A DNA stretch of 64,000 nucleotides from Metabacillus endolithicus (GTDB lineage Bacteria; Bacillota; Bacilli; Bacillales; Bacillaceae): NCBI RefSeq assembly GCF_023078335.1, contig NZ_CP095550.1, forward strand, positions 3,702,001-3,766,000, read 5' to 3'. How positions within the stretch are numbered: position 1 is the stretch's first letter; each line of letters begins with the position of its first letter. The translations under genes and the position numbers were made by a program. The notes beneath the pieces are model-generated. The model saw only the letters and a program-made list of their open reading frames with translations. It searched no databases and was not told where the DNA came from. This document shows, in pieces, positions 20,501 through 28,410 of the stretch.

Positions 20501-21156
20501 AAGTAATAAGTACAAACTTAAAAAATCGAGGTTATATTGTACAGTTAGCCAATAATGGACAACAAGCATTGCAGATCTTAAATAGGGAACATGGTATTGC
20601 GTTAATTATAATGGACATTCATATGCCTGGGATGAATGGATACGAAACTACAGCAAAAATAAGAGAATTACAAGGCTACGAGCAAATACCAGTTATAGCT
20701 ATCACTGCTGACCTAACGGCATTTAAAGATGAAAAAGCTTCGTTATTTCATGCTTTTCTATCAAAGCCAATTGATTCCGAGTTAATGTTCAGTACGATTA
20801 GTATGATGTTGTCTAACTGGGACGAACATTCAAATGTGATTGATTGGGAAGAAGCAAGAAACAGGCTAAATGGTAAGGAACAAATACTAATTAAGCTTTT
20901 AAAATCGTTTGAAACTAATAATGATACTACTGTTGACAGGATAAGAGAATGCATTGAACAGGAAGATTATGAAAAAGCACGTCTTCTAGTACATACACTA
21001 AAAGGAGCTTCTGCCAACTTATCTTTACTAAGTGTTTGTAAAAGAGTTACACAATTGGAAGATTATCTAGTAAAAAGAGATGTTAATATGAATACGGCTC
21101 TTCTCCTATTAGAAGAAAGCTTAATTCATGCATTTGATTATATTAACACCTTATAA
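17506..21156 (+). CDS. Hybrid sensor histidine kinase with two receiver regions and HPt
   Basis: Membrane-bound phosphorelay kinase of 1216 residues. Domains read in order: TM1 (about 12-32), extracellular Cache-like sensor (about 35-280), TM2 (about 282-303), HAMP (about 303-355), two PAS domains (about 365-480 and 485-600), HisKA with His623 in 'KMSHEIRTPLNGVIG', HATPase (about 725-840; 'DTGIGM', 'GGTGLGL'), a degenerate receiver (about 850-970, lacking a clear phosphorylation pocket), a full receiver with Asp1037 in 'LIIMDIHMPGMNGYE', and an HPt domain with His1163 in 'LVHTLKGASANL'. The OmpR-type regulator 44 bases downstream is the obvious end point. The ligand is unknown. Confidence 0.9.
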   Translation: MKKINSLRFKWMILILSVTSIALIILGTSNYIISKNNLMERLEGQYLTLIINSSKNLQDWLNIRYQEANILQDDPILRNGTLDEKLKRLNEPSITKDKHTLGIADLEGNMTLLNGEVIDVSMRENYNRALNGEISWSEPFISLMDERSIFTLYVPLYDENNKIHSLIGFAFSTEEVFRTFLQSEDVPEAIHVQVINSKGELAFNRSAVYNQQPENSQYRFLQNEAYTSLLNNGQGYIHINEEEFTGTLFYKQLIFTDVTDDRYIIYLVPEEIISKPLKDLFFSTITGLIITEILLGFLIYIISSRLIINRLKTILETTEKVANGFLKVSPIDVKGKDELSQIASSVNKMTETLINLFEPFETIISNNEYAMIVTDKNLDITNFNTYAEILTGYSSSDVVGQKNLLDFLCPEEVDLRGGRNNVIELILDSHHKVWTVCDKKCSKLPTELNSNKMVSQDGKLKGYVFLAKDISNQINQRVTTERLLSIVENAKDYIVSFNSDGEILYFNKALLKALNEVSLGKKRYLKDYISVSTQLRVMEGLKIAAEQGYYEVETEITSVEGKSIDASIVMVSHKRKESNETFYSAIIRDISVLKEAHRKQEIAIHQVQEANQAKSLFLAKMSHEIRTPLNGVIGLSEILKSTNLQETQKDYVDKILLSSRLLLNLINDILDFSKIEAGKVVMVKKEFNLHEMIKRLSTTTGVLIDSKPVSPIFDVDLNIPIVLVGDDLKVEQVLMNLISNAIKFTEDGYITLEVRIKKSYKNELLLQFNIIDTGIGMTQEEINKLFKEFSQLDGSINRKYGGTGLGLIISKNFIEKMGGHLSVNSEKGKGSTFSFIIPFYLTPRKQVMNISVENATILLIEKDDLLRQNIEKMMVNIGTAISVSSWDQVEEEIKNNSFTHCLVDLDLDEIDMKQWKWLYQESVKRNIYTIGYTRIYKKERVKNQLEDRIPNALLTLPLNMIELYEAVEFKKGKEIAQNANKIGNSDKILVVEDNQINQEVISTNLKNRGYIVQLANNGQQALQILNREHGIALIIMDIHMPGMNGYETTAKIRELQGYEQIPVIAITADLTAFKDEKASLFHAFLSKPIDSELMFSTISMMLSNWDEHSNVIDWEEARNRLNGKEQILIKLLKSFETNNDTTVDRIRECIEQEDYEKARLLVHTLKGASANLSLLSVCKRVTQLEDYLVKRDVNMNTALLLLEESLIHAFDYINTL

Positions 21157-21200
21157 TTGAAAGAATATAGAATTTGTAGAGGAAAAGGGGTGATCTCTGT

Positions 21201-21905
21201 ATGACCCGAGTGTTGATTGTTGATGATGACCAAACGATGGCACAAATGTTGCATTTATATCTAGAAGATGAAGGGTACAAGACTGATGTTGCTTCTGATG
21301 GTGATAGCGCGTTAAAAGCACTAAAAACATTCGAGCCAGATGTTATTATTCTTGATTTATATCTTCCTGACAAAAAGGGAAATGAATTAATTGATGATAT
21401 TCAAAATCAAACTGAAGCTCCAATTATTATGATCTCGCTGGAAACAAAAAGTTCAGAACGAATACATGCGTTAAAAAGAGGTGTTGATGATTTCTTATCA
21501 AAGCCTTTTAATATGAAAGAACTACAAGCTAGAATAGAGGTTGTTCTTCGAAGAGTAGCAAAGGTAGAGAGAGCCAATCTTTTAAAACCTGAAATTTTCA
21601 AAATAGAACAATTACATAACAAAAAGATAGAATTGGATCGACAAAAACGAGTACTGACAATTAATACGGAACAGGTTGAATTGACGAATACGGAGTTTGA
21701 GTTATTATCACTTTTTACTGATCACCCAGGGATTGTTTTTAGTAGAGAAGATCTCATCAATAGAGTGAAGGGAAATCATTATTTTTTAACAGATCGTTCG
21801 ATTGATGTTCACATAACGAATCTCCGAAAGAAAATTGAAGATCATCCTAAACAGCCAGAATATATTAAGACTGTTTGGGGAATCGGGTATAAATGGATGA
21901 ACTAA
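21201..21905 (+). CDS. OmpR/PhoB-family response regulator
   Basis: DNA-binding response regulator, 234 residues. Receiver domain (residues 1-118) with the acidic pair 'VDDD', phospho-Asp in 'VIILDLYLPDKKGNE' and the conserved Lys in 'LSKPFNMKEL'; winged-helix output domain (about 140-234) with 'LTNTEFELLSLF' and 'DVHITNLRKKIE'. It starts at ATG 21201 after GGAAAAGGGGTGA. It lies 44 bases behind the hybrid kinase and very likely receives phosphate from the HPt domain. OmpR-type regulators bind direct repeats, and an 11-bp-phased repeat lies just downstream at 21979. Confidence 0.92.
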   Translation: MTRVLIVDDDQTMAQMLHLYLEDEGYKTDVASDGDSALKALKTFEPDVIILDLYLPDKKGNELIDDIQNQTEAPIIMISLETKSSERIHALKRGVDDFLSKPFNMKELQARIEVVLRRVAKVERANLLKPEIFKIEQLHNKKIELDRQKRVLTINTEQVELTNTEFELLSLFTDHPGIVFSREDLINRVKGNHYFLTDRSIDVHITNLRKKIEDHPKQPEYIKTVWGIGYKWMN

Positions 21906-21918
21906 AGAAATTCTTAAT

Positions 21919-21961
21919 AAGCCTTTAAGTGGTTTTTACAAACTGCTTAAAGGCTTTTTTT
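21919..21961 (+). terminator. Terminator of the kinase-regulator operon
   Basis: AAGCCTTTAAG / CTTAAAGGCTT stem followed by seven T. Confidence 0.85.
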
Positions 21962-21978
21962 GGAGAAATTTCCTCTTT

Positions 21979-22029
21979 ATAACACTTCCTTAACACTTTC
22001 TTAATACTTTTTTGAAAACTTTTCTTACA
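21979..22029 (+). promoter_or_regulatory. 11-bp-phased direct repeats (PhoP/OmpR-type box)
   Basis: ATAACA at 21979, TTAACA at 21990, TTAATA at 22001, TTGAAA at 22012 and CTTACA at 22024, separated by about 5 bp. This fits the PhoP half-site TT(A/C/T)A(C/T)A closely. CATACT at 22042-22047 could be the -10 element, which places the repeats in the usual activator position. The binder may be PhoP or the response regulator encoded just upstream. Confidence 0.65.
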
Positions 22030-22136
22030 CTTTATTGGTAACATACTTAAATGAGAGGGGGATGGATGTTATACATTTTCCCTATAACTCTTTAATTATT
22101 CTTAAATCTTCTATGTAGAAACAGGGGTTTTTTAGA

Positions 22137-22391
22137 ATGCAGAATGAAATTTACTATAAAGAAATTAAAAATAGAAAGGCAATAAAAAGTAACAAGCTTA
22201 TCCCCATATCGATTGGTCTTAGCTTTGAGGAGAGTCAGCGTTTAGCGCAAAAATTGTTATCAAAAGATAAAAACAAGAAAAAAGGTATTCACATTAAAGA
22301 AACAAGATGCTTTAGATGTCTTTATTATAATTTATCGGATGGAGTATATACGATTTATATATCTAAAGGAAATCTATTGAATAACGATTAA
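22137..22391 (+). CDS. Small basic protein of unknown function (84 aa)
   Basis: Not recognised. It is rich in Lys with no signal peptide or membrane segment, and carries one CxxC pair ('RCFRCLYYNLSDGVYTIYIS') that might bind metal. It starts at ATG 22137 behind a weak AGGGG. The long leader with 11-bp direct repeats suggests it is the target of an OmpR-family regulator, and it is followed by its own terminator. The composition and promoter make it a likely real gene. Confidence 0.65.
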   Translation: MQNEIYYKEIKNRKAIKSNKLIPISIGLSFEESQRLAQKLLSKDKNKKKGIHIKETRCFRCLYYNLSDGVYTIYISKGNLLNND

Positions 22392-22409
22392 TAAAAGGTT
22401 TTATATGAA

Positions 22410-22447
22410 AAGGATCTATTTCCTTTATAGAAATAGATCCTTATTCT
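22410..22447. terminator. Bidirectional terminator
   Basis: Perfect stem AAGGATCTATTTC / GAAATAGATCCTT between convergent genes. Confidence 0.85.
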
Positions 22448-22463
22448 TTGGAGTTTGCTAATT

Positions 22464-23180
22464 TTAAGGATTAGTCGACCACAATCCAGCGCCCTTAAGA
22501 ACGACTCTTGGATTAAGCTTTAATCCAGCTACCAGTAGTTCAGCAAGATCTTCAGGCTGCATCACATTCTCTGGATTTCCACTTATTAAATTTGTTTCTA
22601 CTGCTAAGTCTGTTGCAACAGTACTTGGTGTTAAAGCTGTAACACGAATGTTTTTCTTTCTTACTTCAAGCATAAGTGATTCTGTTAATCCTAGTACAGC
22701 AAATTTAGATGCACTGTATGCACTTGTAACAGGGGCCCCTTTTTGGCCAGCTGTTGAAGAAATATTAACAATATCTCCGGAGTTTTTCTCAAGCATATCA
22801 GGTAACACAGCTCTTGTTACATTATAAACACCCATTAAATTAACTTTGATAATGTTTTCCCACTCTTCAGGAGATAAGTCAAGGAAGCCTCCAAATTTAG
22901 CAATACCAGCATTATTAACGAGTATATCAATAGAACCTAGTTCTGATTTGATATGCTCTACAGCATGAGTAACTGCTTCAAGGTCAGAAACATCAGCTGT
23001 TGCAGCAGAAATTGTAATTTCGTATTGTTCTAATTCAGAAGTTAGTTTTTCAAGATTTGACATGGTTAATCCGATTAACCCAAGATTAACTCCTTCTTTT
23101 GCTAAAGCAATGGCAGTCGCTCGTCCAATTCCTCTGCCAGCTCCTGTAATTACAGCTTTTTTCCCTTTTAATGAGGTCAT
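22464..23180 (-). CDS. SDR-family 3-ketoacyl-ACP reductase-like protein
   Basis: Classical short-chain dehydrogenase of 238 residues, similar to the FabG-like YoxD group. NAD(P)-binding '[14 protein letters not shown]', '[11 protein letters not shown]', catalytic Ser in '[11 protein letters not shown]', and YxxxK in '[17 protein letters not shown]'. It starts at ATG 23180; the substrate is unknown. It lies just downstream of hxlAB on the same strand, separated by 77 bases holding a GC-rich inverted repeat, so it may be partly co-transcribed with them. Confidence 0.88.
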   Translation of the reverse strand: MTSLKGKKAVITGAGRGIGRATAIALAKEGVNLGLIGLTMSNLEKLTSELEQYEITISAATADVSDLEAVTHAVEHIKSELGSIDILVNNAGIAKFGGFLDLSPEEWENIIKVNLMGVYNVTRAVLPDMLEKNSGDIVNISSTAGQKGAPVTSAYSASKFAVLGLTESLMLEVRKKNIRVTALTPSTVATDLAVETNLISGNPENVMQPEDLAELLVAGLKLNPRVVLKGAGLWSTNP

Positions 23181-23218
23181 ATCATCATTCCTTATACAAA
23201 TTTTTATGTAGTCATACT

Positions 23219-23249
23219 GAAGACCGCAAGTAAAAGATTGCGGCCTTCA
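23219..23249 (-). terminator. Hairpin downstream of hxlB
   Basis: GAAGGCCGCAA / TTGCGGTCTTC on the minus strand; no long T run, so termination may be partial. Confidence 0.5.
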
Positions 23250-23257
23250 CATACCTA

Positions 23258-23815
23258 TTATTCAAGATTGGCATGTTTGCCATACATCTCATTTGTATCA
23301 TACCCCTTTTTCTCCATGAACCTCAAGATAACTGCATCATAGAAAAGTAACAAAGTTTGTTCAAAAAGGGATCCCATAGGTTGAATCGTTTGATAATCGC
23401 CTTCAGATTGGTCTTTTGGCGACCCAGGCATTTTTATTGTAAAATGAGCTAATTGTCCAATTGTAGATTCTGGGAAAATCGTGACAGCAGCAATTTTACC
23501 GCCTATATTGTGGGCTTTTTCAGCCATCAATACTAAGCTTTTCGTTTCTCCTGAGCCAGACCCGATGATTAAAATATCATCTTTTTCAAAATTAGGTGTG
23601 GTGGTTTCACCGAGAACATATGCATCAATTCCCATATGCATCATCCGCATAGCAAATGATTTTCCCATGAATCCTGATCTACCAGCACCTGCGACAAAAA
23701 CCTTCTTGGCTTCTAAAATCCCATTAACCAATTTTTCAGCATCTTCATCTAAAATAAGGCTTGAAGATTGATGAAGTTCATTTAGAATTTTAGTTAGATA
23801 TTGGGTCGTTTGCAT
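23258..23815 (-). CDS. hxlB: 6-phospho-3-hexuloisomerase
   Basis: Second enzyme of the ribulose monophosphate route of formaldehyde fixation: isomerises 3-hexulose-6-phosphate to fructose-6-phosphate. It is a 185-residue SIS-domain protein with 'KVFVAGAGRSGFMGKSFAMRM', 'ILIIGSGSGETKSLV' and the C-terminal 'FEQTLLLFYDAVILRFM'. It lies 7 bases downstream of hxlA in the same operon, as in B. subtilis. Confidence 0.95.
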   Translation of the reverse strand: MQTTQYLTKILNELHQSSSLILDEDAEKLVNGILEAKKVFVAGAGRSGFMGKSFAMRMMHMGIDAYVLGETTTPNFEKDDILIIGSGSGETKSLVLMAEKAHNIGGKIAAVTIFPESTIGQLAHFTIKMPGSPKDQSEGDYQTIQPMGSLFEQTLLLFYDAVILRFMEKKGYDTNEMYGKHANLE

Positions 23816-23822
23816 TCCTACG

Positions 23823-24467
23823 TTACCCTACTGATACATTTTCTTTCATCATTTGTTGCATTTTTGCCGCTGCAGCCTTTTTATCTTCTTGACCAGTAAT
23901 TCCGCCACCAACAATAACTAGATCTGGTTGTACGTTAATTACTTCAGAAAGAGTATCTAATTTAATTCCGCCTGCGATAGCCGTTTTTGCGTTTTTCACA
24001 ACACTTTTAATTGTTTGAAGATCTTCAAATGAATTTTTTCCAACTGCTTGAAGGTCATAACCTGTGTGTACACAAATATAGTCAACGCCTAAAGCATCTA
24101 CTTCCTTTGCACGGCAAGCAAGATCTTTTACAGCAATCATATCAACAAGAATCTTTTTCCCTTGCTTTTTCGCTTCTTCTACCGCACCTTTAATTGACAT
24201 ATCTTCAGCTGCGCCAAGAATTGTTACAATATCTGCTCCTGCTTCAGAAGCTTTCATCACTTCATAACCAGCTGCATCCATAATTTTCAGGTCAGCTAGT
24301 ACCTTTAAGTTAGGGTATGCTGCTTTTACTTCTTTTACAGCGCGTAGACCTTCATTAATCACAACAGGTGTACCTATTTCAACGATATCAATGTGATCTT
24401 CAACTTCTTTTATCAATTCAATTGCTTCTGGGATATTGACTAAATCAAGTGCTAATTGTAATTCCAT
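23823..24467 (-). CDS. hxlA: 3-hexulose-6-phosphate synthase
   Basis: Condenses formaldehyde with ribulose-5-phosphate to 3-hexulose-6-phosphate, for detoxification or assimilation. It is a TIM-barrel protein of the OMP decarboxylase superfamily, about 214 residues. The start is placed at ATG 24467 ('MELQLALDLVNIPEAI'), the family start, preceded by GGGAGTGGG; an ATG 18 bases further up overlaps that site. Motifs 'VLADLKIMDAAGYE', 'CVHTGYDLQA' and 'VGGGITGQEDK' are present. It is transcribed divergently from hxlR. Confidence 0.95.
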   Translation of the reverse strand: MELQLALDLVNIPEAIELIKEVEDHIDIVEIGTPVVINEGLRAVKEVKAAYPNLKVLADLKIMDAAGYEVMKASEAGADIVTILGAAEDMSIKGAVEEAKKQGKKILVDMIAVKDLACRAKEVDALGVDYICVHTGYDLQAVGKNSFEDLQTIKSVVKNAKTAIAGGIKLDTLSEVINVQPDLVIVGGGITGQEDKKAAAAKMQQMMKENVSVG

Positions 24468-24619
24468 ATTTATTCCCACTCCCATGTTTAAAATGTTTTG
24501 TACCGTGCTAATGTGTCCGAGTCCTATGTAATTTATCCGGTAACTCTAACCCTGATTAACGGTACACTATTAGTCTAATACGTATTTATTTTTAAATGAA
24601 GTACGCACTTTTTTCTTAC

Positions 24620-24651
24620 ATAGTGACAAAAAGTATACTATGTGCTATTCT
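24620..24651 (+). promoter_or_regulatory. hxlR promoter with overlapping inverted repeat
   Basis: Candidate -35 GTGACA (24623-24628), 17-bp spacer, -10 TATTCT (24646-24651). CATAGT and ACTATG around 24620-24643 form an inverted repeat over the promoter, a possible HxlR site. Confidence 0.45.
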
Positions 24652-24674
24652 ATGTAAAAATTGGAGGTGGTTAA

Positions 24675-25037
24675 GTGTCACGTATGAATGATAAGACGTT
24701 TAACTGTGAAAAAGAATTAACCCTTTCGGTTATCGGTGGTAAATGGAAAATGCTTATTTTATGGCATTTAGGCAAAGAGGGAACAAAACGTTTTGGGGAG
24801 CTAAAAGCACTTATGCCCGGCATTACTCAAAGAATGCTTGTTAATCAATTACGCGAGTTAGAAGAGGACCTTATTGTAGAGAGAAAAGTGTACCCTGTTG
24901 TGCCTCCGAAGGTAGAATATTCATTGACGAAACAAGGAGAAACACTAATGCCAATTCTCGATTCTATGTACGAATGGGGAAAGAATTATATGAATAATGT
25001 TATTGATCCTGAAGATAAAAATGTATCGGTAAAATAA
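24675..25037 (+). CDS. hxlR: HxlR-family transcriptional regulator
   Basis: Winged-helix activator of hxlAB that responds to formaldehyde in B. subtilis. The 120-residue protein has the family core '[20 protein letters not shown]' with an N-terminal Cys (the redox or aldehyde-sensing residue in the family), '[25 protein letters not shown]' and '[19 protein letters not shown]'. It starts at GTG 24675, 5 bases after GGAGGTGG. Its position divergent from hxlAB matches B. subtilis and supports the assignment. Confidence 0.92.
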   Translation: MSRMNDKTFNCEKELTLSVIGGKWKMLILWHLGKEGTKRFGELKALMPGITQRMLVNQLRELEEDLIVERKVYPVVPPKVEYSLTKQGETLMPILDSMYEWGKNYMNNVIDPEDKNVSVK

Positions 25038-25043
25038 CACATA

Positions 25044-25083
25044 AAAACCCCAAGTTGTAGGACACTACTACTTGGGGTTTTTA
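25044..25083 (+). terminator. Terminator after hxlR
   Basis: AAAACCCCAAGT / ACTTGGGGTTTTT hairpin. Confidence 0.85.
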
Positions 25084-25195
25084 TGTGAGAAAAGAACTTT
25101 TTCAGCATTTAGGAAGGAATCTTTGGAGGCTTTGTTTAAATTAAAGAGGAATAAACGGGCTTAATCGAAAGTAAAAGGAAAGTAGGGAGGATTTC

Positions 25196-26098
25196 ATGTC
25201 TCACATTATTAACCGTTCACAGCCAATATACGCTTTTAGTAAAGAGCATTCTCCAATTTTGAATATGAAATCTGGAGAAACAGTGATCATTGAAACCTAT
25301 GATTGCTTTGAAAACCAAATTACTTCAGCTAATTCTACATATGAAAGCTTGGACTGGAGTAAGGTCAATCCCGCGACAGGTCCTGTTTATGTGGAAGGGG
25401 CAGAAGTGGGAGATATTCTAGAAGTGACAATTGATGATATAAAATTAGAAGACCAAGGTGTGATGGCCGTTAGTCCAGGAATGGGCGTTTTAGGTGAAAA
25501 GATTACTAAATTTGAAGCAAAACTTATTCCAGTTGAAAACGGGAAAGCTATTTTTAATGAAAACATCCACATTCCATTAAATCCAATGATTGGTGTAATT
25601 GGAGTAGCTCCACAAGGTGAACCAATCTCTTGCGGCACACCAGGCTCTCACGGTGGAAATATGGATAATAAAATGATTACAAAAGGAACAACCCTTTATT
25701 TCCCAGTGTTTCAACAAGGTGCGCTCTTTGCTTTAGGAGATCTTCATGCTGCAATGGGCGATGGTGAGGTTTGTGTAACAGGAATTGAGATAGCTGGACA
25801 GGTTACTGTCACTATAAAGGTGATTAAAGGAAAATCACTACGTAATCCTGTTTTAGAAACAGAAGAATTTATTGGGACGATTGCATCAGCAAAAACAATC
25901 GATGAAGCTGTTAAGGTGTCTGTAGAAGATATGGTTGAATTACTTCAGGATAAAACGCGCTTACCACTTAGTGAATTAACGATGATATTAAGTGCTGTAG
26001 GACAAACTCAAATTTGTCAGGTCGTTGATCCACTAATGACAACGAGATTCTTAGTTCCAAAATGGGTTTTGGAAAAGAACAATGTCTCCTTATTTTAA
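25196..26098 (+). CDS. Acetamidase/formamidase family protein
   Basis: FmdA/AmdA-family amidohydrolase of 300 residues, predicted to hydrolyse a small amide to acid and ammonia. Conserved segments: 'NPATGPVYVEGAEVGDILEV', 'HGGNMDNKMITKGTTLYFPV' and 'FALGDLHAAMGDGEVCVTG'. It starts at ATG 25196 behind AGTAGGGAGGATTTC. No partner genes flank it. If the substrate were formamide, the hxl genes next door would suggest one-carbon metabolism, but this is only a guess. Confidence 0.9.
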   Translation: MSHIINRSQPIYAFSKEHSPILNMKSGETVIIETYDCFENQITSANSTYESLDWSKVNPATGPVYVEGAEVGDILEVTIDDIKLEDQGVMAVSPGMGVLGEKITKFEAKLIPVENGKAIFNENIHIPLNPMIGVIGVAPQGEPISCGTPGSHGGNMDNKMITKGTTLYFPVFQQGALFALGDLHAAMGDGEVCVTGIEIAGQVTVTIKVIKGKSLRNPVLETEEFIGTIASAKTIDEAVKVSVEDMVELLQDKTRLPLSELTMILSAVGQTQICQVVDPLMTTRFLVPKWVLEKNNVSLF

Positions 26099-26325
26099 TA
26101 AGGGGGTGTTGTTCTTTTTTGCTTTCAGGTACAAGCAAAAACGATATTACTCCATTGATGAACTTATTAAAGATGTTTTATTGGAAGAGTAGTTGTTTTT
26201 GTTAGTTTTAATTTTGGAACAAAGAGCATTGGGGAAATATGTTGTTCTCTGGAATGGAAATTGTTTATACGTATGTGCCGATTAGATCAGAATTGAGACA
26301 AGATGAGGTAGAGAATGGAGTTCTT

Positions 26326-26860
26326 GTCTCGATACATGCAGAATCGGGACACACGAGAGGAAGAAAAGGGAGAATGAGTCCCGATACTCGGAGAATCGGG
26401 ACACACGAGAGGAAGAAAAGGAAGAATGAGTCCCGATACTTGGAGAATCGGGACACACGAGAGGAAGAAAAGCAAAAATGAGTCCCAATACCTGTGGAAT
26501 CGGGACACATCAGAGGAAGAAAAGGGAGAATGAGTCCCGATACTCGGAGAATCGGGACACACGAGAGGAAGAAAAGGGAGAATGAGTCCCGATACCTGCA
26601 GAATCGGGACACACGAGAGGAAGAAAAGCAAAAATGAGTCCCAATACCTGTGGAATCGGGACACATCAGAGGAAGAAAAGGGAGAATGAGTCCCGATACC
26701 TGCAGAATCGGGACACACGAGAGGAAGAAAAGCGAAAATGAGTCCCAATACTCAAAGAATCGGGACACACCAGAGGAAAAAAGCGAAAAAGAGTCCCGAT
26801 ACCCGGAGAATCGGGACACACCAGAACAAGAAAATCGAAACCATGTCCCAATACAGCTGC
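26326..26860. repeat. Tandem array 3: about 11 units of 52 bp with the shared hairpin core
   Basis: Core 5' arms start at 26326, 26378, 26430, 26482, 26534, 26586, 26638, 26690 and 26742 (all 52 apart), 26793 (51) and 26845. The core is GTCCCGATAC-N5-GAATCGGGAC, sometimes GTCCCAAT in the 5' arm; the 27-nt spacer is purine-rich (ACGAGAGGAAGAAAAG type). The two-unit blocks starting at 26482 and 26638 are almost identical, showing internal duplication. The minus strand is free of stops in all three frames, so spurious repetitive ORFs arise. Outside the array, 26099-26325 and 26861-27029 hold nothing recognisable except a doubtful 28-codon ORF at 26106. Confidence 0.92.
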
Positions 26861-27029
26861 ATAAAACATAGCAAAATATCTACTTGCATAAACAACTCAA
26901 ATATTCCTCTCAATAACTAAACCACAACTAACCTCCACCCCATAAATTTAAATCTACTCTATAAAAAACATACTTCCCTCACCGAAAGAGCACCCTAGAT
27001 ATATCAGTAAATTATAGGAGGAGTTATGT

Positions 27030-28288
27030 TTGAACTTAAATGATTTTTTCAATGCTAGAGAAAAGTTTAAAGGAATTGTTCATACAACTCCGTTAGATCA
27101 TTCGAAAACTTTTAGTCATCTTGCACAAAATGATGTGTATTTAAAACTTGAGAATCTACAAAAAACAGGTTCCTTTAAAGTAAGGGGGTCTTATAATAAG
27201 CTTATTTCTCTTACAAAAGAAGAACTAAATAAAGGGGTCGTTGCAGCATCAGCTGGGAATCATGCTCAAGGTGTTGCGTACTCAAGTCAAATGCTTGGGA
27301 TTCCTTGTACGATCGTGATGCCAAAGGGAGCGCCGTTAAGTAAAGTGCTAGCAACAAAGCAATATGGTGCAAAGGTCATTTTAGAGGGAGCTGTCTTTGA
27401 TGAGGCTCTTGCTTACGCATTAGAATATTGTAATTCAATTGGGGGTACGTTTATTCATGCTTTTGACGATGAAGAAGTTATCATCGGACAGGGAACAGTT
27501 GGAATTGAGATTATGGAACAGCTTCCAGACGTGGATGCCATTGTTTGCCCAGTTGGTGGGGGAGGCTTATTGCGGGTGTTGCTAAGGCCGTGAAAGAAAG
27601 TAATCCAAATGTTTCAGTTTATGGTGTTCAAACTCTTGCCTGTCCAAGCATGAAGCAGTCACTTTTGGAAAAAAAGCCGGTAATGGTTGAAGCGACCCCA
27701 ACGATGGCAGATGGAATTGCTGTTAAAAAACCAGGACAGAAGACGTTTAACATTATTAAAGAGTATGTTGATGATATTGTTTGTGTGGATGAAATGGAAA
27801 TTGCACGAACAATGCTAATGGTTTTAGAGAGAAGTAAATTTTTAGTCGAAGGGTCTGGTGCTAGTTCCCTAGCGGCACTTCTTTATAAAAAGCTTGAGTT
27901 AAAAGATAAAAAAGTAATAGCAGTATTAAGTGGCGGAAATGTGGATGTTAATTTTATTGCGAGGATTATTGAGCGGGGGTTAGTTGAATCAGGTAGGTAT
28001 GCTCATTTCTCCATAACGTTGAAAGATAAACCAGGTGAGCTTCAGAAAGTATTAAGCGTTATAACCGATTTAAACGCTAATGTACAATATGTTAATCTCC
28101 AGCATATAGGAAAACATATTTATCCCGGATTTGCTCAGCTCGAAATGTCAGTTGAAACAAAAAACCATGATCATATTGAAGAGCTTCATAAGGTGTTAAA
28201 AGATAAAGGATATAATGTGCAGATGGATGAAACACTTTTCGATCAGTATCCTACGGGATTTGGAACACCTTTAGAGTACCGTATATGA
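27030..28288 (+). pseudogene. ilvA: Threonine ammonia-lyase with ACT domain, single-base frameshift
   Basis: PLP enzyme converting threonine to 2-oxobutyrate and ammonia. It starts at TTG 27030 behind TAGGAGGAG; an ATG at 27026 stops after five codons. The PLP lysine lies in 'KTGSFKVRGSYNKL', with 'ASAGNHAQGVAYSS', the phosphate loop 'CPVGGGGL' and the C-terminal ACT domain (about the last 75 residues). One base is missing at about 27570 (ggcttattgcg instead of ggcttaattgcg); restoring it joins the two parts as 'GGGGLIAGVAKAVKESNPN', about 420 residues. All else is intact, so an error or fresh mutation is likely. Terminator at 28295. Confidence 0.88.
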
Positions 28289-28294
28289 TTGTTT

Positions 28295-28320
28295 AGCCCC
28301 CAAACAAATGGGGGCTTTTT
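28295..28320 (+). terminator. Terminator after ilvA
   Basis: AGCCCCC / GGGGGCT hairpin followed by five T. Confidence 0.85.
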
Positions 28321-28410
28321 GACAAACCGATGTTAATAAAATTATTCAAGTGTATAATGAAAGAAAAAGATAAAATAATCGTTAAGTCTACAAAGCCTGG
28401 GGGGATTTTG

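Noticed and set aside
26106..26192. Possible 28-codon ORF after the acetamidase gene ('MLFFFAFRYKQKRYYSIDEL')
   Set aside because: The G-run would overlap or touch the start codon and no homologue is recognised; evidence is too thin to call a gene.
26265..26869. Minus-strand ORFs of up to 184 codons in array 3
   Set aside because: Same cause: the repeat unit happens to lack stops, so all frames are open; the peptides simply repeat.
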